NCBI RefSeq assembly: GCF_009711415.1
Contig: NZ_SMLZ01000113.1
Span: 171,084 to 235,083 of the forward strand
DNA length: 64,000 bases
Source of the DNA: Roseibium denhamense
GTDB lineage: Bacteria; Pseudomonadota; Alphaproteobacteria; Rhizobiales; Stappiaceae
Direction of reading: 5' to 3'
In this document: piece after piece, positions 37,021 through 45,901 of the stretch
Layout of the letters: every line of letters begins with the position of its first letter
How positions within the stretch are numbered: position 1 is the stretch's first letter
Notes under the pieces: generated by a model
Databases searched by the model: none
Told to the model about the DNA's origin: nothing
What the model saw: the letters and a program-made list of their open reading frames with translations, nothing else
Position numbers and translations under genes: made by a program

Positions 37021-37079
37021 GCTGATCGGATATGGAGTGTTCAAGCATCTTTGGGTTTTTTACAAAGCGCCCAATGCCC
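37021..37079 (+). repeat. Intergenic repeat, copy D
   Basis: GCTGATCGGATATGGAGTG, then TTCAAGCATCTTTGGGTTTT and a return arm GCGCCCAATGCC. It lies between the Na+ channel gene and tRNA-Gly, in the same orientation as copies A and C. The stem is weaker than in copy B. Confidence 0.7.
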
Positions 37080-37093
37080 TAAGGACGGCCGAT

Positions 37094-37167
37094 GCGGGTG
37101 TAGCTCAATGGTAGAGCAGAAGCTTCCCAAGCTTAAGACGAGGGTTCGATTCCCTTCACCCGCTCCA
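37094..37167 (+). tRNA. tRNA-Gly (anticodon CCC)
   Basis: A 74-nt cloverleaf. The acceptor GCGGGTG pairs with CACCCGC; the D arm is GCTC...GAGC; the anticodon loop is TTCCCAA with CCC at 34-36; the T arm is GAGGGTTCGATTCCCTT; and CCA is encoded. The pair at the top of the anticodon stem is not canonical. It reads GGG codons. No integrase or attachment duplication is seen beside it. Confidence 0.93.
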
Positions 37168-37194
37168 CCTACCCTCCGAACAATCCTTTGCACG

Positions 37195-39036
37195 CTATCC
37201 TTCCGGCGGTGGCCGGGAAGCTACGCGCTGCCGTGTTTTGGACACGCCGTGTTCGGTCTTGTTCCAGTGGTGCGGGTTAAACATAAAACCCCAGAGGGCC
37301 CGGTAAAACGCGGCGCCTGAAAGCATCCAATAGACAAGAACGCCCAGAGGATCCGATATCCGGATGCCATAGCCGCGCCGCAAACCTCCCACGACGAGCG
37401 CAATCAGGGCCCCGAAATAGCCAATGCCTGCCATCCCGATCAGCGCCGTCAGCAAAACTGGATTCTGGTAAAAGGCAAACGGCCCGCTTTGAAGCCCTGC
37501 CACATAGGACACCAGCATCAGGAAAAACACCGGATGAAGGGCAATCAGCAAAAAGGTGCCGAGAAACAAACCTGCGAGAACCGAGCTGCGCATAATACCC
37601 AAGTCCCTGACAAGCCGGACTGGATGGCGGCCATGAACGGCGATGGTCTGCATCCAGCCCTTGTGCCAGCGCGCCCGTTGGGCCAGCCATGCCTTGACGG
37701 ATATTGGCGCTTCCTCACGTGTATCGCTTGTGAGAATTCCAATCCGGAAGCCCATCCGTTCAAGGCGGACACCTAAATCTGCATCCTCCGTCACATTGTA
37801 CTTGTCCCAGCCGCCAGCAGCATCCAGCGCACTTTTGCGGAAATGATTTGACGTTCCCCCAAGCGGGAACGGCCAACGGTTCCTGCCAAACCATGGCAGC
37901 AGCTGGTCAAAGAGGCAGGCATATTCGAGCGCGAACTGGCGGGAGACAAAGCTCTCATTGGCATTGTCGATCGCTATTCTTGCCTGGAGGCACGCCAGAT
38001 CTTCGGACAGGGAAAAAAACAGCGCCGCTTTCTTCAGCTGGTCGGGATCGGGCCGGTCTTCTGCATCATATATCGTGATGAATTCGCCGGTGGCTTGCGC
38101 AAGACCGTAGCTGAGGGCGCGCGGTTTGGTCTGCGGATGGCCATGCGGCGCCACAATAACCCGGAAATGAGCCGGGAGCCGGTGTGAAAGAGCCTCGCGT
38201 GTTTCCCTGTCCCCTTCTTCGACCAGAAGCAGGATCTGCAACCGGTCCTTCGGGTAATTTAGCTGGGACAGCGCCTCTACAAGCTCAGGCACGATGCCCG
38301 CTTCCTTATAAAGCGGAACCAAGACAGAATAATTCGGCCAGGCGATGTGTCCGGTTCGAAGCGGCTCCGGCAACGTATAATGAAGCTGATCCTGCGATGA
38401 CAGAAACACGCTTACGAGACGCGCGACACCTGAAAACGCGCAGGCAAAAGTCCCAAGACCCGTAATGCCGACAAGAAGCATGCCAAGGTCGATTTCAGTC
38501 AATGCTCTGGACACAATCACCGCACACAGGAGTAGAAGAATTGCAACGGGCCACCGGGTCCTGCCTGCGGAAAACTCCGGAAAACGGCTCTCCAGTTCAC
38601 CGGAGGGCGAATTCAGGATGGATGTGGCATAGCGCACACCCTCTGGTGAGGCGATCCGGATCTGAAGGGCAAAGTCCGGATGTTTTCTAAGATGGTTCTG
38701 GACAGCCTCAAATTGCGAAATCTCCGGTGCAATTGCATAAACCGCCTTGGATTTGTAGAGCGAGACGACAGCAGGTCCGCAATCCCCATCGCTCATGGTC
38801 AACGGACGGTCATTCACGGTTTGGAAGCGGAAGCCCTTGTCTGGAAGATATGGAACGCCGCAGCACTCGGCAAAGGCGCTGTAAAGACTTTCGGTGCTGA
38901 CAAGCGCATGACGGGCGAGATATTCTGCCGGTGACATTCCATCGCGTGCAGCGGCTAAACAGGCCGTCCGCAATACCGGCTCGGGAACACCTCGTGATAA
39001 CAGGACTTCGAAAACTTCCGGCAAACCTTCCTGCAT
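37195..39036 (-). CDS. GT2 glycosyltransferase with N-terminal GspE/MshE-like domain
   Basis: 613 residues. Residues 1-135 look like the N-terminal GspE/MshEN domain (SPAEYLARHALVSTESLYSA), a c-di-GMP-binding fold in MshE. Two hydrophobic segments (about 158-215) lead to a processive GT2 domain with SVLVPLYKEAG, an acidic IYDAEDRPDP motif, TEDADLGVRL and QRARWHKGW (Q-x-x-R-W). C-terminal membrane helices follow. It likely polymerises or exports a beta-linked polysaccharide. The ATG at 39036 follows GGGGGAG. The gene runs towards tRNA-Gly and is divergent from a binding protein gene. Confidence 0.88.
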   Translation of the reverse strand: MQEGLPEVFEVLLSRGVPEPVLRTACLAAARDGMSPAEYLARHALVSTESLYSAFAECCGVPYLPDKGFRFQTVNDRPLTMSDGDCGPAVVSLYKSKAVYAIAPEISQFEAVQNHLRKHPDFALQIRIASPEGVRYATSILNSPSGELESRFPEFSAGRTRWPVAILLLLCAVIVSRALTEIDLGMLLVGITGLGTFACAFSGVARLVSVFLSSQDQLHYTLPEPLRTGHIAWPNYSVLVPLYKEAGIVPELVEALSQLNYPKDRLQILLLVEEGDRETREALSHRLPAHFRVIVAPHGHPQTKPRALSYGLAQATGEFITIYDAEDRPDPDQLKKAALFFSLSEDLACLQARIAIDNANESFVSRQFALEYACLFDQLLPWFGRNRWPFPLGGTSNHFRKSALDAAGGWDKYNVTEDADLGVRLERMGFRIGILTSDTREEAPISVKAWLAQRARWHKGWMQTIAVHGRHPVRLVRDLGIMRSSVLAGLFLGTFLLIALHPVFFLMLVSYVAGLQSGPFAFYQNPVLLTALIGMAGIGYFGALIALVVGGLRRGYGIRISDPLGVLVYWMLSGAAFYRALWGFMFNPHHWNKTEHGVSKTRQRVASRPPPEG

Positions 39037-39167
39037 TCCGAAACTCCCCCAACGGAAAATGCAGTTATCGGAACCAGACCATTGCCAACGTCAAAACACT
39101 TGACCGGGCAATACTGCCCATTTGGCGCAAACGTCAGATAACGCAACTTTTTATTGCATTACTATTT

Positions 39168-39977
39168 ATGATTCCTTTTATGGTTGCAACCATTAATCCG
39201 GCAACGGCACAATCAGCGCCGGTAACGGTCCCGAACTTCTGGGACCCGAAAGCCGTCCATGACCGCCCAGCATCCATTCCGGATAAAATTCAGTTCCTTG
39301 CAACGGATGGCTATCCGCCCTTCGTGTTCCGGGACCCGGAAGGCCGGTTGACCGGCTTCAACGTCGATCTGGCCCGCGCGCTGTGTGAAGAACTCGGCAG
39401 TTCATGCGCCCTCAAGATCAAAGACTTCGAGGTCCTGTTGCCGGCCCTTGATGAAGAAGAAGGCGATGCGATCATCGCCGGGCTATCGAGATCGTCTCCC
39501 GGCGCCGGGGAACTGAACTACACAGAAGACTATCTCAAGCTCCCCGCACGCTTTGTGGTTCAAACAGATGCTGCATCACGTTTTGACGAGCAGGATCTTG
39601 AAGGCGTCTCGATCTCAATCGAACGCGGCTCGCGATACGAGGCTTTTGCGAAAAAGTTCTGGCCGCAAGCCGAAATCATTCCCGCTGAAACAGCTCAGGA
39701 AGCCCGTGCCCTGGTGCGCTCAGGAGACGCCGACGCGCATTTTGGCGACGGTCTGAACCTGTCCTTCTGGCTTCGTAGTGAAGCTGCGAACGGATGCTGC
39801 AGTTTTGCTGGCGGGCCGTGGCTGGAACCGGGCCATTTCGATGAGGGTATGGCCATTGCAACCCGGCCCGATGATCCAGAGCGGGCCACTGCGCTCAACT
39901 ATGCGCTCCGGCAGATCCACACCAAGGGCGTTTTCAAGGAGCTGTATCTCCGCTATTTCCCGATGAGCTTTTATTGA
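39168..39977 (+). CDS. Transporter substrate-binding domain protein (SBP_bac_3 type)
   Basis: At least 269 residues. The mature part shows FLATDGYPPFVFRDPEGRLTG and FNVDLARALCEEL, typical of amino-acid or polar-solute periplasmic binding proteins; GGPWLEPG and DEGMAIATRPDD complete the fold. The start is unclear. The ATG at 39168 gives a signal without its positive end, while the frame upstream supplies RKRQITQLFIALLFMIPFMV ending at ATA-Q, a better signal peptide. A GTG at 38994 would include it but overlaps the glycosyltransferase gene. A rare CTG or ATT start may be used. No permease or ATPase gene is beside it. Confidence 0.75.
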   Translation: MIPFMVATINPATAQSAPVTVPNFWDPKAVHDRPASIPDKIQFLATDGYPPFVFRDPEGRLTGFNVDLARALCEELGSSCALKIKDFEVLLPALDEEEGDAIIAGLSRSSPGAGELNYTEDYLKLPARFVVQTDAASRFDEQDLEGVSISIERGSRYEAFAKKFWPQAEIIPAETAQEARALVRSGDADAHFGDGLNLSFWLRSEAANGCCSFAGGPWLEPGHFDEGMAIATRPDDPERATALNYALRQIHTKGVFKELYLRYFPMSFY

Positions 39978-40797
39978 CCGGTTCGCCATCCGGGGCCGGT
40001 CCGCTGTTCATGAAGGGGATCCAGAGACTGAAAGGCAGCTGATGCGCCTTTGCCGTCCATTCCGGCCCGAGGCCAATCTCCATTTTCTCATGCCCGTCCC
40101 TCGGCTGGGCGACGTAGGTGCCGAACACCCGGTCCCAGATGCTCAAATTGAACCCGTAATTGGAATCCGTTTCTTCAGGCCGCGCTGAATGATGAACACG
40201 GTGCATGTCGGGTGTCACGATCAACCAGCGCAATCCCCGGTCCAGCCAAGCCGGTAAAGCTGCATTGGCGTGATTGAAAACAGCGGCCCCGTTCAAGACG
40301 ATTTCAAAGATCAAAACCGCTTCAACCGGTCCACCGAGCGCAACGATCACAGCCCCCTTCCACATGAAGGACAGCAAGATCTCGATAGGATGGAACCTGA
40401 GGGCGGTTGTTGCATCGACCTCACTGTCGGCGTGATGAACCCGGTGCATGCGCCAAAACAGCGGAACCTTATGAGACACCAGATGCTGAAACCAGACCGC
40501 AAGGTCCAAGACAATGAATGTTGCGATCGCGGCCACCCAACCGGACCAGCCGAAGACGCCAAAAAGACCCCAACCGTTTTCCTGCGCCAACAGAGCCAAT
40601 CCGACACCGCCGATTGGGAAGATCAACCGCACAAGGATGGAATCCAGAAGGATAAATCCCCAGTTGGTTGGCCAGCGCTTTAGGCGTCCGGACTGGAGCT
40701 CCCGCTTCGGCAATCCGGCTTCGATCAACGCCATGACCAAGAAGATGCCGCCAAAACACGCCATCCGGATATGGTTGATGTCTATCTGTTCAAACAT
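39934..40797 (-). CDS. Sterol desaturase family protein
   Basis: 287 residues of the fatty acid hydroxylase superfamily. The di-iron histidine clusters are FQHLVSHKVPLFWRMHRVHH (HxxxH and HxxHH) and TPDMHRVHHSARPEET, with HANAALP between. About four transmembrane helices are present. It would hydroxylate or desaturate a lipid or alkyl chain at the membrane using O2; the substrate is open. Its 3' end overlaps the end of the binding protein gene by 44 bp in convergent orientation. Confidence 0.87.
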   Translation of the reverse strand: MFEQIDINHIRMACFGGIFLVMALIEAGLPKRELQSGRLKRWPTNWGFILLDSILVRLIFPIGGVGLALLAQENGWGLFGVFGWSGWVAAIATFIVLDLAVWFQHLVSHKVPLFWRMHRVHHADSEVDATTALRFHPIEILLSFMWKGAVIVALGGPVEAVLIFEIVLNGAAVFNHANAALPAWLDRGLRWLIVTPDMHRVHHSARPEETDSNYGFNLSIWDRVFGTYVAQPRDGHEKMEIGLGPEWTAKAHQLPFSLWIPFMNSGPAPDGEPVNKSSSGNSGDTAP

Positions 40798-40913
40798 CCG
40801 CTCTCATCATCTTTACCGCGTTCAAGCTCTTGCCATGGCCCGATTCCAGCAGTAGGCCACGATGCAAACATAGTTCTTTATAAGTCGGAACGCCCGGGAC
40901 GGATCAACGCAGC

Positions 40914-41555
40914 ATGAGTCACTTTCTTTGGAGCAAACCGGAGGCGCCTGCCGCCGCCACCTTTCTGCTGGCGCATGGTGCCGGAGCACCGATGGATTCG
41001 GCTTTCATGGAAAAGCTGTCGAATGCTCTCAAAGCGGAAAACATCGCGGTCGCAAGGTTTGAGTTTCAATACATGGCCGGACGCCGCACTGGCGGCGCAA
41101 AACGGCCGCCTCCCAAAGCCGAGAAACTGATCTCTGAGTTCCAGACGGCTCTCCAGACGCTCATGCAGGAGACCGATGGCGCAATCCTGCTTGGCGGCAA
41201 ATCCATGGGTGGACGTGTTGCAGCCATGCTGGCGGGCGGCGGGTCCCTACCCGGCCGTGTCACAGGCGTATGCTGCTTCGGTTATCCCTTTCATCCGACC
41301 GGCAAGCCCGACGCGGACTGGAGACTTGACCCGCTGCGCTTGGCGAAGCGCCCTGCCATGATCCTTCAGGGCGACCGTGACCCGTTCGGGACACGGGCAG
41401 AGCTTGAGACCGTAACCCTGCCGGATCATGTCCAAGTTACTTACCTCGAAGACGGAAATCACGATTTTGGCCCGCGCGGCAAGTCGCCCGCAACACTTGA
41501 CGGGAACATAACAGCTGCCGCGCAAGCAGCGGCCCAGTTTGCGGCAGGTCTTTAG
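40914..41555 (+). CDS. Alpha/beta hydrolase (KANL3/Tex30-like)
   Basis: 213 residues. LLAHGAGAPMDS is the HG oxyanion block, LLGGKSMGGRVAAML the nucleophile elbow (Ser in GKSMGG), LQGDRDPFGT the acid loop, and DGNHDFGP the histidine. The size and motifs match the KANL3/Tex30 or dienelactone hydrolase-like family found widely in proteobacteria. The substrate is unknown. It is a single gene, with the ATG at 40914. Confidence 0.83.
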   Translation: MSHFLWSKPEAPAAATFLLAHGAGAPMDSAFMEKLSNALKAENIAVARFEFQYMAGRRTGGAKRPPPKAEKLISEFQTALQTLMQETDGAILLGGKSMGGRVAAMLAGGGSLPGRVTGVCCFGYPFHPTGKPDADWRLDPLRLAKRPAMILQGDRDPFGTRAELETVTLPDHVQVTYLEDGNHDFGPRGKSPATLDGNITAAAQAAAQFAAGL

Positions 41556-41723
41556 AGACAACCGCATACGGTCAGAAGACTGTGCGGCTTCCAGAGCGCG
41601 CCGCATCCATTCCACTTCAGTTCGCTTGGCCTTCTTGCATTGAAATCTAACGTGTCAGACAGCGAAAGCTGAATGGGATTTGCTCAGGCGAGCAACCGGT
41701 GTTCTGAACTCAGTGCCGTGCAA

Positions 41724-41745
41724 CCTGCCGGTCAAGACCGGCAGG
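41724..41745. terminator. Hairpin downstream of hslO
   Basis: CCTGCCGGTC-AA-GACCGGCAGG is a perfect 10-bp stem with a 2-nt loop between the convergent hydrolase and hslO genes. It lacks a T tract on both strands, so termination is uncertain. Confidence 0.5.
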
Positions 41746-41767
41746 AAGTCTCCGTAACACGCCGTCT

Positions 41768-42742
41768 TCAGTCCGCAAACTCGTAGCGCGCATTGCAGAA
41801 TTCACATGTCACGACGATCTTTCCATCGACCCGGACATGATCCCTTTCCTCGTCACTGAAATTGGCCAGAACGCCCTCGATCTTTTCACGCGAACAGCGG
41901 CACTTGTCGACCAGCGGCTGAGGGTCAAATAACCGCACGCCACGCTCGTGGAACAGGCGGAACAGCAGCATTTCCACGCTCACTTCAGGATCCGTGAGCT
42001 CAACATCCTTGATGGTATCGACCAGCGCCTTTGCCTCAATCCAGGCATCGTCTTCATCAACAACATGCGGAACCACGCCCTCAGGCGCATCGCCCGGATC
42101 AATATCCGCCTGGCGCATACGGTCGGGAGCTTCTGGAAGAAACTGGATGAGGACACCGCCAGCCGTCCAGGTGTGAGCTGCTTCCTCACCGTCCTGACGG
42201 GTGTAGAGTTCCCCGACGCCCAGGCGCACTTCGGTCGGGATCTGTTCCGACCTTTCAAAATACCGGCGTGCCACTTCTTCCAGGGAAATCCCGTCAAGCT
42301 CAACGAGGCCCTGGTAGCGCTGCATATGGCGCCCCTGATCAATGGTCATCGCAAGGTGCCCATGTCCCAGCAAAGCCTCGGGCGTTGCACCGCGCGCGGC
42401 TTCCAACTCGGCAACGCGGTCTTTATCGAAGGTCGCACACGCGCGGATCGCATCCGGAGACGAAAAATCGACAACAAGCATGGACACCGGGCCATCCGTC
42501 TGCGTCTGCATTGTGAAACGCCCGTCGAACTTCAAGGACGTGCCCAACAGGCAGGTCAGAACGATGGCCTCCGCCAGAAGCCTCGAGACGGGCTCCGGAT
42601 AGGCATGCCGGTCCAGGATTTTCTCAAGCGCCGGGCCGAGCGCAACCGCGCGGCCACGAACATCCAGTTCTTCCACGGCAAAAGGCCGGACCGCATCCAG
42701 TCCGGCGGGCGTAATGCCCAAATCATCCAAATTGAGTGCCAC
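41768..42742 (-). CDS. hslO: Hsp33 redox-regulated chaperone HslO
   Basis: 324 residues. The C-terminal zinc switch has CRC, then 29 residues, then CEFC, fitting the C-x-C-x27-32-C-x-x-C pattern of Hsp33. The N-terminal domain has FTMQTQTDGPVSMLVVDF and GHGHLAMTIDQG. It is an oxidation-activated holdase. The start is GTG at 42742, preceded by AAGG; a GTG ten codons earlier is possible but overlaps argF. The argD-argF-hslO order is typical in rhizobia and relatives. Confidence 0.93.
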   Translation of the reverse strand: MALNLDDLGITPAGLDAVRPFAVEELDVRGRAVALGPALEKILDRHAYPEPVSRLLAEAIVLTCLLGTSLKFDGRFTMQTQTDGPVSMLVVDFSSPDAIRACATFDKDRVAELEAARGATPEALLGHGHLAMTIDQGRHMQRYQGLVELDGISLEEVARRYFERSEQIPTEVRLGVGELYTRQDGEEAAHTWTAGGVLIQFLPEAPDRMRQADIDPGDAPEGVVPHVVDEDDAWIEAKALVDTIKDVELTDPEVSVEMLLFRLFHERGVRLFDPQPLVDKCRCSREKIEGVLANFSDEERDHVRVDGKIVVTCEFCNARYEFAD

Positions 42743-42753
42743 TTGGCTAAGCC

Positions 42754-43683
42754 TTACGCTGCGCCGAAGCACCAGGCCAGAATGCCCTTTTGGGCATGCA
42801 GCCGGTTTTCGGCTTCATCAAATACAACAGAGTTGGGTCCGTCCATGACGTCCGATGTGACCTCTTCGCCGCGGTGGGCGGGAAGGCAGTGCATGAATAG
42901 GGCGCCGGAGTTGGCTTCCGACATCAGGCGTTCATTCACCTGATAGGCCGCCAGAAGATTGTGGCGCTGTTCGGCATCATCATCCCCCATGGAAACCCAA
43001 CAGTCCGTCACGACGCAATCCGTTCCTCTGACGGCCTCATATGGGTCTTGTGTGACCAAAATGGAACCGCCTTTGGCTTTCGCCGTATCAATGAGCTCTT
43101 GCGGGGGCGCCAGCTCTGCGGGGGTTGCAATGCGGAGCTCGAAATCAAGACGCGGTGCCGCGTGAACCCAGGACGCCAGGACATTGTTGCTGTCCCCGGT
43201 CCAGGCAACGCTTTTGCCGGCAATATCGCCGCGATGCTCTTCAAATGTCATCAGGTCGGCCATGATCTGACACGGATGAGACTGTTTGGTCAGCCCGTTG
43301 ATCACCGGAACGGTTGCGTTTTCAGCAAGTTCCTTCAAAGCATCATGATCAAGAATCCGGATCATGATCGCATCGACAAAGCGTGAGAGCACCTTCGCCG
43401 TATCGCCGATGGTCTCGCCGCGCCCAAGCTGCATTTCCGCGCCCGTCAGCATCAGCGTTTCACCGCCGAGCTCGCGCATGCCTATATCGAAGGAAATGCG
43501 GGTCCGGGTGGACGGCTGTTCGAAAATCATCGCAAGGACTTTGCCTGCAAGAGGCCCTTCGCCGCGGCGCACGCCCTGGCGTTCGGATTTGATCTTCCGG
43601 CCAATTTTCAAGATGTCACGAAGATCACCGCCTTCGAACTCGGTCAGGTCCAGAAAGTGCCGGAAGTTTTCATTGGCGGTCAT
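42754..43683 (-). CDS. argF: Ornithine carbamoyltransferase
   Basis: 309 residues. The motifs are [10 protein letters not shown] (STRTR, carbamoyl phosphate), [10 protein letters not shown] (HPCQ) and [10 protein letters not shown] (HCLP), with [12 protein letters not shown] for ornithine. It makes citrulline from ornithine and carbamoyl phosphate in arginine synthesis. The start overlaps the argD stop by ATGA, so the two are translationally coupled, and hslO follows 11 bp later. Confidence 0.95.
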   Translation of the reverse strand: MTANENFRHFLDLTEFEGGDLRDILKIGRKIKSERQGVRRGEGPLAGKVLAMIFEQPSTRTRISFDIGMRELGGETLMLTGAEMQLGRGETIGDTAKVLSRFVDAIMIRILDHDALKELAENATVPVINGLTKQSHPCQIMADLMTFEEHRGDIAGKSVAWTGDSNNVLASWVHAAPRLDFELRIATPAELAPPQELIDTAKAKGGSILVTQDPYEAVRGTDCVVTDCWVSMGDDDAEQRHNLLAAYQVNERLMSEANSGALFMHCLPAHRGEEVTSDVMDGPNSVVFDEAENRLHAQKGILAWCFGAA

Positions 43684-44879
43684 TCGGCCGCTCCTTCCAC
43701 CATGTTGGCTTCCATTGCAGCCGCCGCCTGCTCCAAGCGCTCCACGGCCATGGAAATTTCATCCTCGGAAATCGTCAATGGCGGCAGTATCCGCGCGACA
43801 TTGTCTCCGGCTGGTACAGCGAGCAATCCGGCGTCACGCGCCAGAGCCACATAATCCCCCACCGGGACGGTGCAGCGGATGCCGAGCATCAGGCCGACGC
43901 CGCGCACTTCCGCAAATACCTTGGGATGACTGTCAACAAGCCCGGCAAGCTTCTGCTTGAAACTGAGCCCCTTGGCCTGCACCTCTTCCAGAAAGCCGTC
44001 TTCCAGCACGACGTCCAGCACGGCATTGCCGACGGCCATTGCCAGGGGATTGCCGCCGAATGTCGTACCGTGGGTTCCCGGTGCCAGGGCTTCCGCAGCT
44101 TCGGCTGTCGCAAGACACGCCCCCATTGGAAATCCGCCGCCAATCCCTTTTGCAACGGCCATCAGATCCGGCTCAACACCGATCAGCTGGTGCGCGAACA
44201 GCTTGCCTGTCCGTCCGACCCCGGTCTGAATTTCATCGAAGATCAGCAATATGCCATGCTCGTCGCACAGGCGCCGGACCCCACGCAGGAAATCGGCGTG
44301 CATCTCCTTAATGCCGCCCTCCCCCTGGATTGGCTCAATTGCAATCGCGGCCGTTTGCGGCCCGATCACCTGTTTCAGCGCCTCGAGATCACCGGGCGTG
44401 GTCTGGTCAAATCCAGGTGCCTTGGGGCCGAACCCCTCGAGATACTTGGCCTGGCCGCCGGCGGCGATGGTCGCGATTGTACGGCCGTGGAACGCGCCTT
44501 CGAACGTCACAATATGATAACGGTCAGGATTGCCATTGTTATACTGATAACGGCGCGCGCACTTGATCGCAGCTTCCATGGCCTCCGCACCGGAGTTCAC
44601 GAACAACACCTTCTCCGCAAAAGTATTGTCCACCAAACGCTGCGCCAGCCGCTCACCGCCCGGGATCTTGTGCAAGTTTGAGGTATGCCACAGTTTAGCG
44701 GCCTGATCCTGCAGAGCGCTGACGAGGTGCGGATGGCAATGTCCAAGCGCATTCACGGCAATCCCGGAGCCGCAATCGAGAAATCGTCGGCCGTCTTTTC
44801 CAACCAGCCAAACGCCTTCCCCATGATCGACCTCAATGTTCGATCTCGCGTAGTTTCCGAAAAGTGCTGTCTCGGACAT
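43680..44879 (-). CDS. argD: Acetylornithine transaminase
   Basis: 399 residues of the class III PLP aminotransferases. The PLP Lys is in [16 protein letters not shown], the phosphate and ring region in [17 protein letters not shown], and [12 protein letters not shown] is conserved. It transaminates N-acetylglutamate semialdehyde and probably also the succinyl-DAP step. The start at 44879 ([12 protein letters not shown]) is taken because AAGGAGA lies upstream and the family begins here. It is divergent from gcrA. Confidence 0.93.
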   Translation of the reverse strand: MSETALFGNYARSNIEVDHGEGVWLVGKDGRRFLDCGSGIAVNALGHCHPHLVSALQDQAAKLWHTSNLHKIPGGERLAQRLVDNTFAEKVLFVNSGAEAMEAAIKCARRYQYNNGNPDRYHIVTFEGAFHGRTIATIAAGGQAKYLEGFGPKAPGFDQTTPGDLEALKQVIGPQTAAIAIEPIQGEGGIKEMHADFLRGVRRLCDEHGILLIFDEIQTGVGRTGKLFAHQLIGVEPDLMAVAKGIGGGFPMGACLATAEAAEALAPGTHGTTFGGNPLAMAVGNAVLDVVLEDGFLEEVQAKGLSFKQKLAGLVDSHPKVFAEVRGVGLMLGIRCTVPVGDYVALARDAGLLAVPAGDNVARILPPLTISEDEISMAVERLEQAAAAMEANMVEGAAE

Positions 44880-45305
44880 AGCCTGTCGTGTCTCCTTGAA
44901 CTGCCCGCCGCATCCAGATCTGGCTTTGGATCCTTTGAACACAGCCAGCGATGAAAGAGGGAAAAAACGCAACATGCCGCCCCGATGAGGCGGCACGCAG
45001 CGGAACAGTTATACACTTTGTGGACCGCATGCTGTCAATGGCGTTGGCAGACGGCATGTTTCACAGCCGATTTCGTAAAATTCTCAATGAGATCATACAA
45101 TTTGGGGAAAAGTCGGTTCATCCCCAGAACAGTGACGGCCGATGGTTGCCTGACAAATTAACGTTATTGTAACCTCTGGCTTATCAAACACGACACCTCG
45201 TGGGGCAAATCACTTAGAGGCACTATATCTGCCATTTTAGGCATGCACCAGTATGCTTAACACGAGGTTAATGGCCGAACGCGGCCACAAACTAAAGGTG
45301 CGGCG
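44880..45305. other. argD-gcrA divergent intergenic region
   Basis: About 426 bp. It contains a CtrA box (45257-45271) and a weaker TTAA-N7-GTAA site at 45158-45172. A 73-codon frame at 44951-45172 has no ribosome site or family and is not called. No GANTC was found in the last 120 bp. Confidence 0.6.
45257..45271. promoter_or_regulatory. CtrA binding box before gcrA
   Basis: TTAA-CACGAGG-TTAA is an exact match to the CtrA consensus TTAA-N7-TTAA, 35 bp before the gcrA ATG. In Caulobacter CtrA represses gcrA; the position here fits the same control. The call is a consensus match with matching biology. Confidence 0.8.
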
Positions 45306-45833
45306 ATGAGTTGGACGGACGAACGGGTTGAGCTTTTAAAGAAGCTTTGGGGTGACGGTTTAAGCGCCAGCCAGATTGCAGGTGAGCTCGGCGGCGTTAC
45401 CCGCAATGCGGTCATCGGCAAGGTTCATCGTCTGGGGCTGTCCGGCCGGGCCAAGACGTCGGCTCCAAGCACCAAAGCGCGGCGGCCCCGTGTGAATGCC
45501 GCTCCGGCAGCAAAAAAACCAACGCAGCAGCCGCAAACCGTTGGCGCAACCGCGCTCAAGCAGGACTTCGTGCCCGCACCGGTGCAAGAAGCGAAGCCCG
45601 AAGTTGAGCCTGTCGCCGAACTGGTTCCGATGGGACAACGCGCCTCAATCCTGACCTTGACCGAGCGGACCTGCAAATGGCCGATTGGTGACCCTGCAAC
45701 AGATGACTTTTATTTCTGCGGGCGCGTCAGTGAAGCTGGCGTCCCATACTGCACCTATCACTGCAAGATTGCCTATCAGCCGGTCGCCGACCGCCGCCGC
45801 GACCGCACCAAGGCAGTTGCACGGGCCTCTTAA
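45306..45833 (+). CDS. gcrA: GcrA cell-cycle regulator
   Basis: 175 residues. The N-terminal DNA-binding domain carries MSWTDERVELLKKLWGDGLS and NAVIGKVHRLGLSGR, the hallmark of GcrA. A Pro/Ala-rich linker (about 48-110) is followed by the sigma70-binding C-terminal region with RTCKWPIGDP and YFCGR. GcrA recruits sigma70 to promoters, many methylated at GANTC by CcrM. A CtrA box precedes the gene, and the start follows AAGGTG. A terminator follows at 45854-45882. Confidence 0.96.
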   Translation: MSWTDERVELLKKLWGDGLSASQIAGELGGVTRNAVIGKVHRLGLSGRAKTSAPSTKARRPRVNAAPAAKKPTQQPQTVGATALKQDFVPAPVQEAKPEVEPVAELVPMGQRASILTLTERTCKWPIGDPATDDFYFCGRVSEAGVPYCTYHCKIAYQPVADRRRDRTKAVARAS

Positions 45834-45853
45834 AACGCCGCCCTTTGAATGCA

Positions 45854-45882
45854 AAAGCCCGCCAGTTTGGCGGGCTTTCTTT
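45854..45882 (+). terminator. Rho-independent terminator after gcrA
   Basis: AAAGCCCGCC pairs with GGCGGGCTTT around a short loop and runs into CTTTTTG. It lies about 20 bp after the gcrA stop and just before the phoB stop on the other strand, so it may act on both. Confidence 0.85.
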
Positions 45883-45901
45883 TTGAGCTGTGTAACTGGT
45901 G

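Noticed and set aside
37094..37167. tRNA-Gly as a possible island attachment site
   Set aside because: No integrase and no direct repeat of the tRNA 3' end was seen nearby, and both neighbours look like core genes.
44951..45172. 73-codon frame in the argD-gcrA gap
   Set aside because: No ribosome site, no recognisable family, and it lies in a regulatory gap.
45158..45172. Second CtrA box (TTAA-CGTTATT-GTAA)
   Set aside because: Only one half matches fully and it is 130 bp from gcrA. It is kept as a note, not a feature.
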